In this document: piece after piece, positions 1-6,748 of the stretch
Layout: the number at the start of each line of letters is the position of its first letter
Numbering within the stretch: the first letter of the stretch is position 1
DNA from: Porticoccaceae bacterium
GTDB lineage: Bacteria > Pseudomonadota > Gammaproteobacteria > Pseudomonadales > Porticoccaceae
Length of the DNA: 7,131 bases
Reading direction: 5' to 3'
Assembly (NCBI GenBank): GCA_019090225.1
Contig: JAHRWI010000051.1
Span: 1-7,131, forward strand
The notes under the pieces: model-generated
Told to the model about the DNA's origin: nothing
Database searches by the model: none
The model's input: only the letters and a program-made list of their open reading frames with translations
Made by a program: the position numbers and the translations under genes

Positions 1-954
1 ACGCCCATCGAAGCCTTTAAGAGTATTTTCGTCTTTGATGGTGGATTCGATTTTTTTCCAATCAACACCAAACGGTGGATTAGACAGCATGTAGTCAAAC
101 TTGTTGGCGTAAAGCTGATCGTTAGAGAGGGTGTTGCCAAGTTTGATGTTATCGACTTCTTGCCCTTTGATCAGCATGTCGGCTTTGCAGATGGCATAGC
201 TTTCGGGGTTAAGCTCCTGGCCGTAGGCGCGCATCACCGCTTGTGGGTTTAGCTCGTGAACATAATCCATACCCGAGGAGAGGAAACCGCCGGTGCCTGC
301 GGTGGGGTCGTAGATAGTGCGAATAATGCCGGGCTTAGTGAGGGCGTCGTCGTCTTCCATAAACACCAGAGCGGTGGTGAGTCGGACGATATCGCGGGGA
401 GTAAAGTGTTCCCCGGCGGTTTCGTTGGAGCCTTCAGCAAAACGGCGGATCAGCTCTTCAAAGGTGAGGCCCATGTCGTGGTTGGAGATGGCCTTGGGGC
501 TTAAGTCAGTCTGTCTAACTTTTTGCACCACTTTATACAGTAGGTTGGCGTCGTTGAGCTGACCGATAAACTCGGCAAAGTTGAAGTATTCGAAGATTTC
601 GCGGGCGTCTTTGGAGAAGCCCTGGATGTAGCTTTCGAGATTGGCTTTGATGCCGGTTTCGCCCAGCTTAGCGAGATCCATCTTTGAGGTGTTAAAGAAA
701 CTGAGGTTTTGTCCGTTTATTTGGGTGGCCCTGAGTAGGAGCTTTTCTTCAGCTTCTTCGGGCAGGTTCATCGTTTGGGTTTTTTCGACTTCGGCCAGCA
801 CTTGTTCTTTGCTGGCTTCGAGCACGCATTCCAGGCGGCGCAAGAGGGTAAAGGGCAGGATGATGCGACCGTACTGGCTTTGTTTAAAGTCGCCCCGCAG
901 GAGGTCTGCGATTGACCAGCAGTAGGCAGCGAGGTTGTTGGGGGTTTGGTGCAT
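1..954 (-). CDS. hsdM: Type I restriction-modification DNA methyltransferase subunit M (3' part beyond window)
   Basis: This is the modification subunit of a type I restriction-modification system; it transfers a methyl group from S-adenosylmethionine to adenine N6 and works as a complex with HsdS (specificity) and HsdR (endonuclease). I translated the minus strand by hand: 318 codons are open from the ATG at 954-952 to the window edge. The N-terminal helical region (residues 1 to about 150, with WSIADLLRGDFKQSQYGR) is typical of HsdM. GEHFTPRDIV is at 181-190, SAM-binding motif I DPTAGTGGF at 216-224 and catalytic motif IV NPPFG at 292-296. HsdM proteins are usually about 480-550 residues, so roughly the last third lies outside. 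The start is supported by AAGGA about ten bases upstream. It is transcribed away from the rest of the island; hsdS and hsdR would be expected to the left but are not visible. No damage is seen. Confidence 0.95.
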   Translation of the reverse strand, partial: MHQTPNNLAAYCWSIADLLRGDFKQSQYGRIILPFTLLRRLECVLEASKEQVLAEVEKTQTMNLPEEAEEKLLLRATQINGQNLSFFNTSKMDLAKLGETGIKANLESYIQGFSKDAREIFEYFNFAEFIGQLNDANLLYKVVQKVRQTDLSPKAISNHDMGLTFEELIRRFAEGSNETAGEHFTPRDIVRLTTALVFMEDDDALTKPGIIRTIYDPTAGTGGFLSSGMDYVHELNPQAVMRAYGQELNPESYAICKADMLIKGQEVDNIKLGNTLSNDQLYANKFDYMLSNPPFGVDWKKIESTIKDENTLKGFDGR

Positions 955-1160
955 GTACTGCTGTTCCTTGTATTAAATTCTTATAGATTGCTTATCTTTA
1001 GCTAGAATACGGTGAATGTGCGGTAATGTCCTATACAGGCTCATATAGTACAACTGATTGAACATTAAGTTGGTTCCGAAGGCTCACATGTACCGACACG
1101 ACCATACTAGAAATTGTTTTAGGCAGCCCCTAGTGTGCTGCCGACTGGAGGTAGTTCAGC
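955..1160. promoter_or_regulatory. Divergent intergenic region between hsdM and the 362-aa gene
   Basis: This 206-bp AT-rich stretch separates two divergent genes, so promoters for both should lie here. I see no clear sigma-70 pair with good spacing on either strand and do not assign one. The right half ends in a hairpin and a strong Shine-Dalgarno sequence, listed separately. The 10-mer CTTATCTTTA at 991-1000 recurs at 2293-2302 in the leader of the alpA-like gene, which may be a shared promoter element or chance. No ORF with coding character was found. Confidence 0.5.
1122..1142 (+). promoter_or_regulatory. Hairpin directly before the ribosome binding site of the 362-aa gene
   Basis: GGCAGC (1122-1127) and GCTGCC (1137-1142) form a perfect 6-bp stem with a 9-nt loop. 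The Shine-Dalgarno GGAGGT begins only five bases later (1147-1152), eight bases before the ATG. There is no T-tract, so it does not look like an intrinsic terminator. It may stabilise the 5' end of the transcript or affect translation; that role is inference. Confidence 0.4.
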
Positions 1161-2249
1161 ATGACAGCCTTTGACTCTCTCGTAACAGTGCTTGATGGCT
1201 GGTTCGAAACCTCACTAGCTGATCTACCCGATGAGCTGAGCCAGCGGGTTCAATCTGATTTTTTCCCCATGACCTGGGACGAACTCATTCCAGATCAACG
1301 TCGCAGCGTGGCTCAGCTATGTGATTACCAAAATGACCCCAATATGGAAGCAAACCAAGAATACTGGTGGAATCATTTCTTACGGATAGATGAACTTAAT
1401 CAGAAGATAGGGAGCTGGGAGAGAGTTAGCGCCATTAGCGCTACTGAATTGGACTTGAAAGAAAAACACTTAAAAGAACTCAAACAGGAGTTGGCCTTCA
1501 TGGAACGACGTGCTCAGGAATGCCCTCCTAAACATCTGCCACCGAATAATGAATCGCGGAAAACTACCGTCGATACACCTCAATTTATTGCCTACCCGAG
1601 GGCTTTTAGCCTTTTGGAAAACCGGCTGAATGCCACGTCGGGAGAAATAGCTATGTGGGTATTTATGGGTGCTGAGGACGGGGGTCTTAATGCATACACC
1701 AATGCGAATGAGCTTAATCCGCCACCCGAATTTTATTTTCAGGAAAACTTAGGCGGGGATCATGACTTCCTGCCACTCCTGATGGCCTGCTGGTTTGCTG
1801 AAGAGGGTATTGTAAACTTCCAGCCGCTATATCGATTTATTACCGGTGAGGCTTTAATTGAGCGCTGGAAGGAAACGCCCGGCATTCAAGCAGCAGGCTT
1901 TATTTGTGCCAAGATAGCCGAATCGAGACTACAGGATCATCATCCAACACATGGCTTAACACAGGGAACCTATCCCGGCGATGATAGTTATCCACCATTA
2001 CAATCTGCGATCTTCAACCTTGCCGATGTGGGGCGGATAGAAGCTGAGGATTTTGGCAAGATTAACTTACCAACTGCTGAGCGGGACAGAGACTTACAAA
2101 CCGCAGCCAACGCCCTGGCGAGGCAATGGAAGAGTGAGCATCGCAATGGTTTTAGCAAACAAAATATTGCAGAAGAACTGGCAACACAAAATGAATGGCG
2201 TTACATGTTAGCCAGCCGTATTGAACGCATTATCCGCAGAGAATGGTAG
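1161..2249 (+). CDS. Conserved genomic-island protein of unknown function, 362 aa
   Basis: I recognise this as resembling hypothetical proteins carried next to AlpA-type regulators on integrative elements of proteobacteria, but I know of no established function. The ATG is well supported by GGAGGT eight bases upstream. The N-terminal part (1-75) is acidic and Trp-rich (MTWDEL, YWWNHF). A Lys/Glu-rich stretch at about 95-120 could be a short coiled coil. The central region (about 140-300) has the most distinctive motifs: MWVFMGAEDGGLNAY at 165-179, NANELNPPPEFYF at 181-193, LMACWF at 207-212, and FITGEALIERW followed by AKIAESRLQDHHP. The last 50 residues are basic and read like a small helix-turn-helix (SKQNIAEELATQ, then ASRIERIIRREW), so DNA binding is possible. 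No signal peptide or membrane segment is apparent. The gene is intact and runs toward alpA in the same direction, with 144 bp between them. Confidence 0.85.
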   Translation: MTAFDSLVTVLDGWFETSLADLPDELSQRVQSDFFPMTWDELIPDQRRSVAQLCDYQNDPNMEANQEYWWNHFLRIDELNQKIGSWERVSAISATELDLKEKHLKELKQELAFMERRAQECPPKHLPPNNESRKTTVDTPQFIAYPRAFSLLENRLNATSGEIAMWVFMGAEDGGLNAYTNANELNPPPEFYFQENLGGDHDFLPLLMACWFAEEGIVNFQPLYRFITGEALIERWKETPGIQAAGFICAKIAESRLQDHHPTHGLTQGTYPGDDSYPPLQSAIFNLADVGRIEAEDFGKINLPTAERDRDLQTAANALARQWKSEHRNGFSKQNIAEELATQNEWRYMLASRIERIIRREW

Positions 2250-2393
2250 ATTCGCCTGAATTCGCCTCAAAAAAATCTATAACTTATTGTTTCTTATCTT
2301 TATAAAATCGTACAGGCGATTTCAAGCAAACCTGTCTCTCTGATTGAATAACATCGTCGGCCCGCATGGGCTTTATTAGGCAGGAAATAGACG
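2250..2393 (+). promoter_or_regulatory. Leader of the alpA-like gene with TCGCCT repeats and a short GC stem
   Basis: The region begins with a tandem pair of 10-mers, TTCGCCTGAA (2251-2260) and TTCGCCTCAA (2261-2270), immediately after the stop codon of the upstream gene. An inverted third copy, CAGGCGA, is at 2313-2319. Such repeats are the expected form of binding sites for an AlpA-type regulator or a recombinase arm domain, but which protein binds is inference. Near the gene, GCCC-gcat-GGGC (2360-2371) followed by TTTATT is a weak terminator- or attenuator-like stem. The alpA ribosome binding site AGGAAA is at 2382-2387. No convincing -35/-10 pair was found, although the AT-rich stretch 2271-2310 is the likely promoter area. 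Confidence 0.5.
2251..2270 (+). repeat. Tandem pair of TTCGCCT(G/C)AA 10-mers
   Basis: Two head-to-tail copies differing at one base, starting two bases after the stop codon of the 362-aa gene. An inverted partial copy lies 43 bp downstream at 2313-2319. They are probably protein-binding sites that control alpA or recombination. Confidence 0.55.
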
Positions 2394-2585
2394 ATGCAAA
2401 CTACAATTCTACGGCTTCCCGCCGTCCGAGCTCGCACGGGACTTTCTCGCAGCACAATCTACGCGCGCATATCCGAAGGCCGCTTCCCAAAACCAATATC
2501 TTTGGGCGGCAGAGCTGTCGGTTGGATTGAGAAAGAGGTTGATAGCTGGTTGGAACAGAAAATTGAAGAAAGCCGTGCGCAGTAA
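2394..2585 (+). CDS. alpA: AlpA-family phage-type transcriptional regulator, 63 aa
   Basis: AlpA proteins are small MerR-like winged-helix DNA-binding proteins, first known from phage P4-like elements, where they influence integrase expression and excision. The sequence shows the family pattern over its whole length: a helix-turn-helix at about 7-32 (LPAVRARTGLSRSTIYARI), the wing sequence GRFPKPISLGGRAVGWIEKEV at 29-49, and a final helix DSWLEQKIEE. The length of 63 is normal for the family. AGGAAA six bases upstream supports the ATG. Its stop codon overlaps the start of the next gene (TAATG), so the two are probably translated from one mRNA. The repeats in the preceding leader are candidate operators. 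The identification is firm; its exact regulatory target here is inferred. Confidence 0.93.
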   Translation: MQTTILRLPAVRARTGLSRSTIYARISEGRFPKPISLGGRAVGWIEKEVDSWLEQKIEESRAQ

Positions 2586-3019
2586 TGGGCAAACGCGTCA
2601 ATCCTAATATCGTTAAGATTCATCGAAACTACACAGTGGAGGAAGTCGCTAATTTGTGTTCCATACATAAAAACACGGTACGTGCCTGGGTCGAAAAAGG
2701 CTTACCAGTCAATGATGACAAAAGACCCATGTTGATTCTTGGTCGTGAGTTACGAAGTTTTTTACGGGTTCAGAAGGTTAAACATAAGCAAAGATGTAAA
2801 CCCCATGAGTTCTATTGTTTACGCTGCAAGAAGCCGCAACGGCCAGCGGAAGACATGGTCGATTATGAACCCATAAACGGAGATAGAGGTTGTCTAATAG
2901 GCATTTGCCCTGCCTGCGGCGGCATCATTAATAAATACTCTAGCCTCGCTAATGCAGAGCAGTTATGGAGCGATGCCGACTTCGCCATACCGAGGACACT
3001 GGAACGATTAAAGCGCTGA
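2585..3019 (+). CDS. Helix-turn-helix / zinc-ribbon regulatory protein of an integrase-linked island, 144 aa
   Basis: This is probably a DNA-binding regulator of the mobile element. The N-terminal half has a MerR/excisionase-like helix-turn-helix at about 15-42 (YTVEEVANLCSIHKNTVRAW, then VEKGLPV) followed by a conserved RPMLILGRELRSFL segment at 47-60. The C-terminal half has two CxxC knuckles, C78/C81 and C108/C111, consistent with one zinc-binding ribbon; C71 and C103 are additional cysteines. From memory, close relatives beginning with a similar basic NPNxVKIHRNYTVEEVA stretch occur beside recombinases like the one at 5235-6332. I believe the two belong to one module, but I cannot run the check. 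The start overlaps the alpA stop by one base, indicating translational coupling. The reading frame is intact; the C-terminus meets the phage-derived remnant, so a few terminal residues may have been altered by that junction. Confidence 0.82.
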   Translation: MGKRVNPNIVKIHRNYTVEEVANLCSIHKNTVRAWVEKGLPVNDDKRPMLILGRELRSFLRVQKVKHKQRCKPHEFYCLRCKKPQRPAEDMVDYEPINGDRGCLIGICPACGGIINKYSSLANAEQLWSDADFAIPRTLERLKR

Positions 3020-5178
3020 TTCGCGAAGCGACTCAAGCCGGAGAGGCCGCATATCGCGGCTCCATGGTGATGCGGAAGCGAGTTGCCAGGGTCGGTGCCA
3101 ATTTAGCGCTGGAATCCTCTGGAGAAGGTGCTGGTGAGTATTTAGGCTCTAAGGCTGCCGGTGTTGAGGCTTCATTCACAGAAGCGGCCTTAGAAGCCCT
3201 TATGTCGATGCCGGGGTGCCAGAGCGTGTTATAGATGAGATAATCGATAAAAGGTTAGCGAACCGCTGATAGCGGGAGATATTTATGAAGCCTACACCGA
3301 ACGAAAAGAACCGCAATCGAGTCTCGAAGGAGCGGATCAAACTGTTGTCGGCCAAATTGAAGGAAGCGAAGAGCAAGCGACAGCAAGGCAAGGATCAGCG
3401 TCAGCAATAACAACACAATCAACTGATAATAAGCCGTTACTATTTGAACAAGGGCAAGATGGCGTTGCTGCCGAAGAAACTGATGTCGATGCCGTTGAAA
3501 CGAAGGCGCAGGTAGACCGGGAAAAAGATCGTTTTGGCCTGGACAATCAAAGCCAGGGTGATACGGGAGCGACGACCCAGGCTCAGCAAGCCTCTTTGCT
3601 GGAAGCGCAGCCGATTGATCGTAGCGACGGGAGCGAACCCCGACAAACCGATCTTGGCGATCAGTCCCTTTCTGCGGAAGCCAGCGACGATGCCAAGACT
3701 GACGACCCAACCGCTCAAGGAAAAAACGATGGCAGCATAACACGGAGCGAATCTGTAGAAAAAGCTACCAAAGCCGAGAAACAGGTAGATAGCTTTATTA
3801 AAGCTCCCGATGGTTCGGTTGATTTTGGTCAGATTAATTCGGAGATTTCGCAACAGATCACGCTGCAACCTGGTGCCATTCGTTTGCAAGAAGGCGAACA
3901 CAAAGGAAGCCACAAGGGCTATGGCAGGGCCCACATAAAGGCCGAGTATCCTGAAATAGCAGATATCGAAAGTTTCGTGAGCCGTGTCGCCGACGATTAC
4001 AGTGCAATTTATAAAAGCAGGGCAGGAAGGTTACGTCTGGTAAAGGAGAGCAGCCCGAGCGAATTGCTTGTCGTTGAGATTCGTCCTTCTGATGGGGGTG
4101 ATTTTTATACGGTGGTTTCTGCCCATAAAAGCAGGAAAGTTAGTGGTGAGCTACTGTGGAGCGGTGCGCAGTCACACCCCACTGATTCCGGTAGTCAGCC
4201 TGCCTTGTCGGAAACGGAATCTCTTGAGCAAACCGGAGAGAACCGCTCTAGCGCCAGACAGCCAGTAACAGAGACAAGTATAACACAGGATGAGTCTGGG
4301 ACCCCAGGCGTAGGGGAGGACAATGGTGGCGCTGACGGGATGTTATATTCAAAATCTGCCGTACTCCCTGACGGTGTAACGCCAAAAGGCATTAGCGTAA
4401 AAGAGGCCGAGCTTTATGTTAAGACGTTTCTCAAGAAATTCAAAGGAGCCGACGACATCGTATTGCGGGTTTATCGCTCTCAGGAACGAACGTTTGACTC
4501 AGGATCAAGAGCCAAGTACGGAAAAATCAAAGCTGGATTCGACCCCAAAACAAACTCCCTCCACGTTATCGCCGCCAACCTGGACGGGGCAAAAGACACG
4601 CGAGAAACCCTTCAGCATGAAGTCCTGGTTCATAAAGGCCTGGGGTTGTTTTCGGAGAATGATGAAGCGGCCATAATTGACGCGATACTTGAAAACGCAC
4701 CGCTTAGCGAAGCCTTAACATCATTATGGAACGAGGTGCAAAAAACTACGCCGATCAATCGCCGAGAATCCAGGCCGAAGAGCTGTTGGCAATCGTGGCG
4801 CAAGGGCGATACAGCAAAGTCGATAGTTACTTTAATAAAATACTGGCCGCGATCCGTCGTGTTCTTATCAACGTGGGAGGGATTAAACCCGGCTTGGGGC
4901 GCAGCGACTTGATGAATGTGGTTTATCAAATGGGCAATGCGTTTGAGCAACGGAAGCGTACCCGAACACGCGATTTGGATAAGGTGCTTTCGACCGAAGC
5001 TAACGCTGAAACATTCTATTCAGCCGTACAGCGAGCCGTTAACAGCCTGAAGCAAGCCGGGGGCGCACCATCGTAAATGATAGCAATGCTTAAGAAGCAA
5101 CCTGGCGTTAAGCAGGAGGAATTAGATTGGCTAGGCCTTGAATAATTCATGGAAGACCGCAAGACGGTTAGCAGAGAC
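3001..5178 (+). pseudogene. Decayed fragment of a phage large 'polyvalent' protein (BECR-like region and zincin metallopeptidase domain)
   Basis: The coding sense is continuous but changes frame three times. It runs from about 3001 to 3201 (TIKALIREATQAGEAAY, then GEGAGEYLGS), shifts -1 at about 3201 (YVDAGVPERVIDEIIDKR), shifts -1 at the A4 run near 3249-3252 (VSEPLIAGDIYEAYTERK) and stays open to the A6 run at 4740-4745. There it shifts -1 again into AEELLAIVAQGRYSKVDSYF. In-frame TAA codons follow at 5074, 5143 and 5179, yet the text between them (AMLKKQPGVKQEELDWLGLE, then FMEDRKTVSRD) still matches the usual polyvalent-protein linker. About 3880-4170 (IRLQEGEHKGSHKGYGRAHI, IESFVSRVADD, LLW) resembles the BECR-type nuclease domains of phage polyproteins. 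HEVLVHKGLG (HExxxH, 4616-4633) marks an MPTase-type zincin, with a candidate third ligand in AEELLA. The 4170-4340 linker is low-complexity. Intact relatives are giant phage proteins, so this is a C-terminal-side remnant without its own start signal, and it is unlikely to be functional. Confidence 0.8.
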
Positions 5179-5183
5179 TAAAC

Positions 5184-5203
5184 AAGAGAGATAAACCTCT
5201 CTT
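5184..5203. repeat. Perfect 7-bp inverted repeat before the integrase gene
   Basis: AAGAGAG (5184-5190), a 6-nt spacer ATAAAC and CTCTCTT (5197-5203) make a perfect palindrome 31 bp before the integrase ATG. TAAAC also occurs three times in this stretch (5179-5183, 5192-5196, 5203-5207). There is no T-run after the stem, so a terminator is unlikely. It could be an operator for the integrase gene, or a recombinase core-type site, which commonly has inverted arms around a 6-8 bp spacer. Neither role is shown. Confidence 0.5.
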
Positions 5204-5234
5204 AAACAGTGACTTCAACTAGTGAGGTAAAACC

Positions 5235-6332
5235 ATGAGAAAACACAGTCCAGATAACGAGCGTATTAAGCGGAAATACTTCATTTTTTTGAAAGAGGCG
5301 AAGCGCCAAAATGAAGCGTCAATTGATGCGGTAGCGAGTGCGCTAAGCCGGTTCGAAGAATACATGAAATGGCGAGACTTCAAGACGTTCCACTTCGAAC
5401 AAGCAGTAGCATTCAAGAAACACTTGGCGGGGCAAAAAAACCAGAAAACGGGGAAACCATTAAGCAAGGCGACGCTATATTCAACATTGCGGCATCTGAA
5501 AGGTTTTTTCCAATGGTTGGCGATGCAGCCAAATTACAAGTCTCGAATTAACTACACGGATGCCGAGTATTTTAACTTGTCAGAAAAAGATGCTCGCGTG
5601 GCTACTGCGCGACGCGAGAAGCCGGTGCCAACAATAGAGCAAATTAAGCACGTGATCGACTTGATGCCGTCGGGCACCGCCATCAAAAAGCGGAATCGAG
5701 CCATAGTAGCTTTTACACTATTAACGGGTGCCAGGGATAACGCAATTGTTTCGATTAAGTTAAAGCACGTTGATTTGATGGCAGATAGCATATTTCAGGA
5801 TGCTAGGGAGGTGAAGACCAAATATAGCAAAACCTTCACTAGTTATTTTTTCCCGGTGGGTGACGATATTCGCGGTATTGTTTACGAATGGGTGGCATAC
5901 CTCAGGGATGAATTACTTTGGGGCAACGATGATCCGTTGTTCCCCAAAACTAGTGTTGTGGTGAATGACAATAGGGTGTTCGAGGCGTCAGGGTTAATGA
6001 AGGAGCATTGGGCCAGTGCGGCGCCGATTCGTAAAATATTTCGCGAGGCGTTTGAGGCGGCAGATCTCCCGTACTTCAACCCACATAGCTTCCGGAGCAC
6101 TCTTGTGATGTTGGGTGAAAATCTATGTCGGTCGCCTGAGGAATTTAAAGCGTGGAGCCAAAACCTGGGGCACGAGGGCGTGCTGACTACCTTTTATAGT
6201 TACGGAGAGGTGCAGGGGAGTCGTCAGGGTGAGATATTTAAGGAATTGAAGACGCCGAGGGAGCCGGTGGGGCAGAATGTGGGCGAGATAGCGAAGGCGG
6301 TTGTGCGCGAGATGCGTAATCAGAATACCTAG
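5235..6332 (+). CDS. Tyrosine recombinase / site-specific integrase, 365 aa
   Basis: It catalyses strand exchange at attachment sites through a covalent phosphotyrosine intermediate. The N-terminal core-binding (SAM-like) domain spans about 5-100 and begins HSPDNERIKRKYFIFLKEAK. The catalytic domain spans about 130-340. Visible catalytic residues are R167 in LLTGARDNA, a likely beta-hairpin lysine (K195 or K199) in REVKTKYSKTF, H284 and R287 in NPHSFRSTL, and H313 in LGHEG. Y321 or Y323 in TTFYSYG is the nucleophile; Y323 seems more likely because I recall relatives with Thr at the first position. GAGG seven bases upstream supports the ATG. The gene is complete and undamaged, unlike the region before it. 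The C-terminal 30 residues are an ordinary charged tail. It lies downstream of alpA and the HTH gene but is separated from them by about 2.2 kb of phage debris, so it probably has its own promoter. The attachment site was not identified. Confidence 0.95.
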   Translation: MRKHSPDNERIKRKYFIFLKEAKRQNEASIDAVASALSRFEEYMKWRDFKTFHFEQAVAFKKHLAGQKNQKTGKPLSKATLYSTLRHLKGFFQWLAMQPNYKSRINYTDAEYFNLSEKDARVATARREKPVPTIEQIKHVIDLMPSGTAIKKRNRAIVAFTLLTGARDNAIVSIKLKHVDLMADSIFQDAREVKTKYSKTFTSYFFPVGDDIRGIVYEWVAYLRDELLWGNDDPLFPKTSVVVNDNRVFEASGLMKEHWASAAPIRKIFREAFEAADLPYFNPHSFRSTLVMLGENLCRSPEEFKAWSQNLGHEGVLTTFYSYGEVQGSRQGEIFKELKTPREPVGQNVGEIAKAVVREMRNQNT

Positions 6333-6488
6333 AAAGCTTCTGGATGGTGGACAACTATATTTGCTGTAGGAAATCATCTAAACGCGGTCATTTATGTGGT
6401 TCAAAAAAATCCTTTCGTCGATGCTTTTTGTGATCATTGCCAACGAAATACCGCCCTCAATCAGCAGGCTCGTTCTCACTATCACTTT

Positions 6489-6518
6489 TTGACCCGCCAA
6501 CTCCCTATAATCTATACA
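6489..6518 (+). promoter_or_regulatory. Possible sigma-70 promoter
   Basis: TTGACC (6489-6494) and TATACA (6513-6518) are separated by 18 bp, within the range for a sigma-70 promoter. It could drive transcription toward the gene at 6749, although the 5' leader would be over 200 nt and would contain the palindrome. It is based on hexamer match only. Confidence 0.3.
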
Positions 6519-6540
6519 GTTAATAAGTGTGATCAGGAGA

Positions 6541-6712
6541 GCATAAACAAAACCCCGTCAGTGTTCGTTCCGACTATCTTGGTTAGCAATATGAGGGGGT
6601 ATTAGTTAACCTGCTAAAAGATATATGATAATGAACGCTTACCCGCTGGTTCGGCTCTGTGATAGTAAGAAATGTGATAGTCGGAAGCGGTCGGTTTATT
6701 AAACTGTTATGC
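6541..6712. repeat. Long imperfect palindrome with attC-like ends
   Basis: The outer ends GCATAA (6541-6546) and TTATGC (6707-6712) are reverse complements, as are the inner 11-mers TTCCGACTATC (6568-6578) and GATAGTCGGAA (6676-6686). The right end reads GTTATGC (6706-6712), close to the GTTRRRY core of integron attC sites, and a gene starts 36 bp later, as in a cassette. Against this, the left end has an extra base (GCATAAAC), the span of 172 nt is long for attC, and no integron integrase is in the window. The loop also holds two direct copies of TGTGATAGT (6658-6666, 6673-6681). Inverted-repeat content is seen directly; attC identity is speculative. Confidence 0.4.
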
Positions 6713-6748
6713 GTTTTAAGTATCAGGAAAAATTTGGAAATCGGATTT

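Larger units (their letters stand above)
6333..6748. other. 416-bp intergenic region after the integrase; no credible gene
   Basis: No ORF here has coding character or a good ribosome binding site. The left part contains a possible promoter on the plus strand, TTGACC (6489-6494) with TATACA (6513-6518) at 18-bp spacing and an overlapping TATAAT at 6506-6511. AGGAG at 6535-6539 has no start codon at a useful distance; the in-frame codon there is ATA. The right part is a long imperfect palindrome, listed separately. This stretch probably marks the boundary between the integrase module and another insertion or gene cassette. Confidence 0.5.

Noticed and set aside
249..925. Plus-strand ORFs of 81-94 codons opposite hsdM
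   Set aside because: They are antisense shadows of the clear HsdM reading frame, which has catalytic motifs in order.
991..1000. CTTATCTTTA shared with 2293-2302 as possible att repeats
   Set aside because: Ten AT-rich bases in two intergenic regions can recur by chance, and flanking sequence similarity is weak.
3285..3410. Small Lys/Gln-rich ORF (MKPTPNEKNRNRVSKERIK...), 41 aa
   Set aside because: It lies over the plus-strand phage frame (EAYTERKEPQSSLEG) in another phase; the basic, low-complexity product is explained by the GAA/CAA-rich codons of that frame.
3255..3934. Overlapping minus-strand ORFs of 162 and 164 codons inside the phage fragment
   Set aside because: They are antisense to a plus-strand frame that reads as recognisable phage protein, they overlap each other, and their products look like Leu/Arg/Phe-rich translations of the opposite strand.
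4740..4746. AAAAAAC as a programmed -1 ribosomal slippery site
   Set aside because: The zero frame reads CAA AAA ACT, so the run is not in the X XXY YYZ phase; other frame changes and stops nearby make decay the simpler explanation.
6399..6413. tRNA T-arm-like GGTTCAAA...TCC and an A7 stretch shared with 2267-2277, considered as an att site
   Set aside because: The loop is too long for a T-arm, no other tRNA arms are present, and the shared word TCAAAAAAATC is low-complexity.
6504..6519. LexA-like box CCTATAATCTATACAG
   Set aside because: Only the right half (ATACAG) matches the CTGT-N8-ACAG consensus and no SOS-type gene follows closely.
6394..6605. Short ORFs starting ATG 6394 (32 aa, hydrophobic) or GTG 6396 (69 aa)
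   Set aside because: No Shine-Dalgarno sequence before either start, overlapping alternative frames, and no recognisable product; the longer one runs into the palindrome.
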